This document shows positions 6,201-7,251 of a DNA stretch of 7,251 nucleotides, one piece after another. Origin of the DNA: Leptospira harrisiae (GTDB taxonomy: Bacteria > Spirochaetota > Leptospiria > Leptospirales > Leptospiraceae); the NCBI RefSeq assembly GCF_002811945.1, contig NZ_NPDX01000009.1, positions 1 through 7,251 on the forward strand, in the 5' to 3' direction. Under the pieces are notes generated by a model that ran no database searches, had not been told where the DNA came from, and worked only from the letters and a program-made list of their open reading frames with translations. Position 1 is the first letter of the stretch, and each line of letters opens with the position of its first letter. Both the position numbers and the translations under genes were made by a program.

Positions 6201-7251
6201 AGCAAATGAGTTCGCAAGTTTGATGCGACTCAGTGATTCTGATAGAGATACCGTCATGACATATGCGGGAGAAAGAGGATCTAAAAATCCATCGACTTAC
6301 CTTCCCGACTCTCTCAAAGAATATCATTTATTAAATACATACTACCAAAACTGGACAGATGATTTGTCCCCAGAAGATACAACAAGTCTTGCCAATTGGT
6401 TGAATACCAATGGTTATGAGTCAAATCTTATGGGTGCTCTCACCAAAGCAGCCAGAATGGATTATCTCCTTAGATCCTACTCCGGTGAAAACATTGAAGA
6501 ATATATAACTTCTGCAGGTAACAAACTCGGAAGTCCTGTCACAGAAGAAGAAAAACAATCCATTTTACTTAGCCAAGCCGGGCTTTATGACCCAACACAT
6601 GCCAATGGAATTGATCCATTTTTTACCATCCAACAAGGAGTGTTTCTAAATTCTTATTCTTACAAAACCGGATTTTCGGAACTGGCTCTTTCTTTAAAAG
6701 AAGAGAATGTAAAACTTGCAGTTGCTAGTATTGGATACAAAGCAGAAGAAGATAAGAAAAAATTAGCTTGGGACATTTCCAACAAAGTAGTCAAAGTAGA
6801 ATCTTACTTGAGTTATACGCAAATTACCCAAGCGGGACAGGCAACACCAACAGAAAGTGTACAAGTTACCAACCGCCTGAGAGAGTTAGAATTCCAAGCA
6901 GAACACCGTTTAGGAAATTTTTTATCTATCATAGAAGAGTATAACAGTTATTCCTATGATACAACCAAAGAAGACCAAAACCCATCTCTCAAAGTATTAT
7001 TAAAAGAAATCAAAAATTCCGGTTACAGCGTTCGTGATGCTGTTTATTCCAAAAACGCGAATCTGGAATATGAGTTCCTTGGTGGATTTGATAACGCAAG
7101 GAAAGTTGTAGATAATTATGTAAAAAACAACCTTCCAGGTCGATCTGCCAATGAAGATCCTTATGCATTGGTAAACCAATCCAAAGGAAGTGTAAGTTCC
7201 AATGCATCAAGCATTGTCACAGCAGGGGAAGAAATTGGTGTTATCTTCAAC
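250..7251 (+). CDS. Giant cysteine-free helical exported protein, Leptospira TIGR04388-like (partial, 3' end missing)
   Basis: An ATG at 250 opens 2334 codons without a stop up to the last base of the window, so the protein exceeds roughly 260 kDa and its C-terminus is not seen. Order of parts: basic N-terminus (residues 1-21, Lys/Arg-rich); one hydrophobic segment (22-43); a Glu/Lys/Arg-rich helical stretch (about 90-145); a Trp-rich region to about 490 with Trp spaced near multiples of 14-15 residues; coiled-coil stretches at about 530-560, 626-650 and 697-757, interrupted by a Gly/Ser/Thr linker (597-625); then a long Pro-poor, mostly helical region with no recognised motif. There are no cysteines. 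I see no catalytic signature. Size, N-terminal anchor and Trp pattern resemble the very long Leptospira proteins I recall under TIGR04388, whose function is not established to my knowledge. My inference is a fibrous periplasmic or surface protein, possibly carrying a distinct C-terminal domain beyond the window. A phage tape-measure protein is a less likely alternative. The reading frame is certain; the family is moderately supported. Confidence 0.85.
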   Translation, partial: MTKTQKRQLKNTKQALVKGLKSAILSIIIFEITFGSFVLGLIGQENRFRDLWRKGTDGQMDRQFEQANHATSEEEFNKLVGRGLGVVRGDWEARAEVELEKELRAFADPEEKKREREKLEIEKGLAKEDWEEEVQREIDERRGFWKVYLQSPQLDHVWDLVDRAGLVLGMAQADAASKAGATAVDKVRLWDETMNLVSTNIQTNWEQSLEQAFLQVQDGVTFSSEVERLAYESQLAKLKEQYRADYEYEESSLLSSKRMYFVSQQNQNEDMSNRLAQETNPSELAKLLVERTKQQIAQNGGVFVYGENKLPNQVALNFQSGDDAYQEKVLKALEEGQGLWQKAIDEMILGKLRYDRDVEMQWRSGEGDWTNAYGQLVKAREEWVATVQKQIQDGLQQWDASEAAMVQNKAKAIEELDRTLATNKTSWDAHVRGITDVITVGADTLSTIASNLDWFEDALARAEAPGSGYNSGVIAEYRQQRDYWGGLQTRYRNLVAATQNQIHDQDIRGTGVGQGLLVNAGGSDPYILSVQEFELKLAREELKLLEAKRDRAKAVYDYAVGNVGQKTAAQIAAELDTIRQNFKAKETAYLALLSELNGSGSSVFGTPGMDPNSSVEVGSTTTNPDTILNQLAEQNKILEEKRKALELARASMGDASVAYEAALKIQVLIRNPGMLGQIGDLTSDSSAIQGNSGLRGEIVQAQEELDRQREVLRQQEKKMYELQYERENAFRSQSFYAEINQRVLEFEKLKENRAILVEVLDGEGTLEEKIDSLLAGDKLVQLYGNQVSVQVKQSLETWKASLTGLDSSVVTAITSHDNSITNLLTKINLLDVTQLETASNQIPAYVNQYETIVSRLYADSRLDASYLNAESIIPAYEYLQSLGASSGDALSIGKEGIAELKTAITNYQSYVAANAGNQGSLAYAAKIVELEQAIGTAVTKIDQYNQYIAEVNKTVQYLNVNVMDALSKTDAVVDATLTGTERTNTKNAFTTLRGDESNMSRNMILSLNDVGTLFSDSIQAMGHYGQMNLVFRNALEDRNTKTKQVSDGLVSFFDGFELEYRSKEAELTFLLDENGNEAKLAAIQKEAEKKKKIAGAEVNARAMEMFLDYVGNLGERERNVESIYLRMLKDSEVINQDTKTDTNSIVERRAMATLLDFFRSSRGAFANYIAGPNYNDFIEDMQHQKDYADALLSFYESGKEYSVSEREEIRWNGSANEKKFLKESFSYGESFFFQAATGQVSREIAVSQKVDDFAARVRSGEVLSVLKEEYFKRQENKATGILKELHDAVSGLDDITASRLLSDSFRIGTSTDRDSSEETRRANLLSGHLTNNPGTPRAQLSSLLDVGKLIEIFGEKEGLAIYSEITNKILNIDNSATAIIEQSQLLNPKHVAVETEYPSYLSFFDDTKKSGYTSEVQKLNQYLTLKDFEDTSQPIFDSNSQLTGYKKPFAGLDYSELEAVKTSLDGMIANWGTIKSELESTHADYIQVLTTWRATTPGTEEFAELAEEVSEKLKDFSAKQMQATDYMRELTLQLEEATEKSQSLLTEYKSSIGIADKTFLTITSLGKINSTLPGFSDYFNSAEGRPKFHWTFTDGELGLSYNIQEKLADMEAEALAQKTSVTTRSEQLSALNAFSETMYKGISFSDQYLALYARRKESEENGEEYLDNLDERIVVYASAANQNTISQENLISYTKGIREFLTAKAARGEEVNASLWESLANAEVFTKEMAGLKYYQSLSTADKADTAKLKTDYEESKSTRETAEEAAKLFAELRSMIDGLETQGLPLDQSMDQIGVSLTKFETLKTKLDQSGYSLDSSIISGMDNLKAFAWENQKVILAKAYLGTIANNGTIDKFLSDVKSGKFVLPGPSGKLERTANFLGAALTETQITEIEELITPYDLQARLLRTSNLAQVDSLLLTYDEDLRDAGKELALRQSLSRIQTSLAQGTIPNLTQYPAELKNYILTATFEDYATRNVDMGVQTLANEFASLMRLSDSDRDTVMTYAGERGSKNPSTYLPDSLKEYHLLNTYYQNWTDDLSPEDTTSLANWLNTNGYESNLMGALTKAARMDYLLRSYSGENIEEYITSAGNKLGSPVTEEEKQSILLSQAGLYDPTHANGIDPFFTIQQGVFLNSYSYKTGFSELALSLKEENVKLAVASIGYKAEEDKKKLAWDISNKVVKVESYLSYTQITQAGQATPTESVQVTNRLRELEFQAEHRLGNFLSIIEEYNSYSYDTTKEDQNPSLKVLLKEIKNSGYSVRDAVYSKNANLEYEFLGGFDNARKVVDNYVKNNLPGRSANEDPYALVNQSKGSVSSNASSIVTAGEEIGVIFN
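313..378 (+). other. N-terminal membrane segment (signal anchor or uncleaved signal) of the giant protein
   Basis: Residues 22-43 are mostly Ile, Leu, Phe, Val and Gly, and follow a strongly basic 21-residue N-terminus (eight Lys/Arg, no Asp/Glu). That polarity predicts the N-terminus in the cytoplasm and the rest exported. Glu31 lies in the middle of the segment, which is unusual. No A-x-A signal peptidase I site and no Cys lipobox is visible at its end (the sequence there is GLIGQEN), so retention as an inner-membrane anchor is a reasonable guess. A relaxed spirochaetal cleavage after Gly43 cannot be excluded. Confidence 0.6.
637..864 (+). repeat. First Trp-periodic helical stretch (residues 130-205)
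   Basis: Trp occurs at residues 130, 145, 158, 190 and 205, giving intervals of 15, 13, 32 and 15. The flanking sequence is charged and helical, rich in Glu, Lys, Arg, Gln and Ala. Each Trp is typically followed by a polar residue and, a few residues on, by an aliphatic position, as in NWEQSLEQAF at 204-213. I read it as a degenerate amphipathic repeat; sequence identity between units is too low to call a DNA repeat. Confidence 0.45.
1267..1701 (+). repeat. Second Trp-periodic helical stretch (residues 340-484)
   Basis: Trp lies at residues 340, 362, 369, 383, 398, 427, 454 and 484, with Tyr354 filling one expected position. Taking 340, 354, 369, 383, 398, 427, 454 and 484, the intervals are 14, 15, 14, 15, 29, 27 and 30, all near one or two units of 14-15. 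The units look alike: LWQKAIDEMI, DWTNAYGQLV, EWVATVQKQI, QWDASEAAMV, SWDAHVRGIT, meaning an often polar residue before the Trp and hydrophobic residues about four and eight to nine positions after it. Four helical turns per unit would put every Trp on one face of a long helix or helical bundle. Confidence 0.5.
1837..1917 (+). other. Predicted coiled-coil segment (residues 530-556)
   Basis: The stretch is rich in Leu, Glu, Lys and Arg with hydrophobic residues in a 3-4 pattern and no proline, including the core KLLEAKR at 543-549. It follows a Gly-rich turn around residues 511-525. A similar core recurs 93 residues later. Assignment is by eye from heptad-like spacing. Confidence 0.45.
2038..2124 (+). 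other. Gly/Ser/Thr-rich flexible linker (residues 597-625)
   Basis: Residues 597-625 are dominated by Gly, Ser, Thr, Asn, Pro and Val (NGSGSSVFGTPG then Ser/Thr runs), in sharp contrast to the charged helical sequence on both sides. This is the clearest low-complexity break in the first 750 residues and probably marks a hinge or domain boundary between two coiled-coil segments. Confidence 0.45.
2335..2517 (+). other. Predicted long coiled coil (residues 696-756)
   Basis: About 60 residues without proline or glycine after position 696, rich in Glu, Gln, Arg, Lys and Leu (for example EELDRQREVLRQQEKKMYEL at 703-722), with hydrophobic positions spaced 3-4 apart. This is the strongest coiled-coil candidate in the protein and suits a stalk or oligomerisation rod. 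No heptad scoring could be run. Confidence 0.5.
2518..7251 (+). other. Long uncharacterised, mostly helical body of the giant protein (residues 757-2334)
   Basis: This two-thirds of the visible protein holds no enzyme or binding motif that I recognise. It is Pro-poor, lacks Cys, and is rich in Ala, Glu, Lys, Leu, Ser, Thr, Asn and Gln, as expected of helical bundles or spectrin-like rods. Trp is rare here (ten in about 1580 residues, against 15 in the first 484). A lysine cluster in a charged helix lies near residues 1085-1095, and a short aromatic, possibly beta island lies at about 1586-1601. The reading frame stays open to the last base, so the region continues beyond it. Confidence 0.5.

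Noticed and set aside
250..7251. Phage tape-measure protein
   Set aside because: Length and helicity would fit, but the extreme N-terminal basic-hydrophobic segment, the absence of internal membrane segments that I can see, and a secreted-repeat gene upstream instead of phage tail genes argue against it.
250..7251. Frameshift or internal stop making the giant gene a pseudogene
   Set aside because: I read the frame line by line from 250 to 7251 and found no in-frame stop and no change of protein character suggesting compensated shifts.

Overview
The window looks like chromosomal DNA from a spirochaete of the genus Leptospira, more likely one of the saprophytic (L. biflexa-like) lineages. This rests on moderate AT-richness, codon preference, an upstream Cys-paired secreted repeat of a kind I associate with Leptospira exported proteins, and a giant helical exported protein resembling the very long Leptospira-specific proteins I remember as the TIGR04388 group. 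No database search was possible, so both genus and family are recognitions, not proofs.

Layout. Bases 1-132 are the last 43 codons of an upstream gene, ending in TAA at 130-132. Bases 133-249 are an intergenic leader with one weak AT-rich hairpin, three GTTAGG hexamers and a plausible ribosome binding site. From the ATG at 250 to the end of the window (7251) the + strand is one uninterrupted reading frame of 2334 codons with no stop. The gene continues beyond the window, so its true length and C-terminal domain are unknown. There are no RNA genes, insertion sequences or CRISPR arrays, and no other convincing gene on either strand.

The giant protein has a basic N-terminus and one hydrophobic segment (residues 22-43). 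A charged, Trp-rich helical region follows (about residues 90-490), in which tryptophans fall at intervals that are close to multiples of 14-15 residues. Next come heptad-like coiled-coil stretches separated by a Gly/Ser/Thr linker (about 530-757), and then more than 1500 residues of mostly helical, Pro-poor sequence with no enzyme motif I recognise. No cysteine occurs in all 2334 residues. The most economical reading is a membrane-anchored or exported fibrous protein projecting into the periplasm or onto the cell surface. Its neighbour also looks exported, but nothing in the sequence proves that the two work together.
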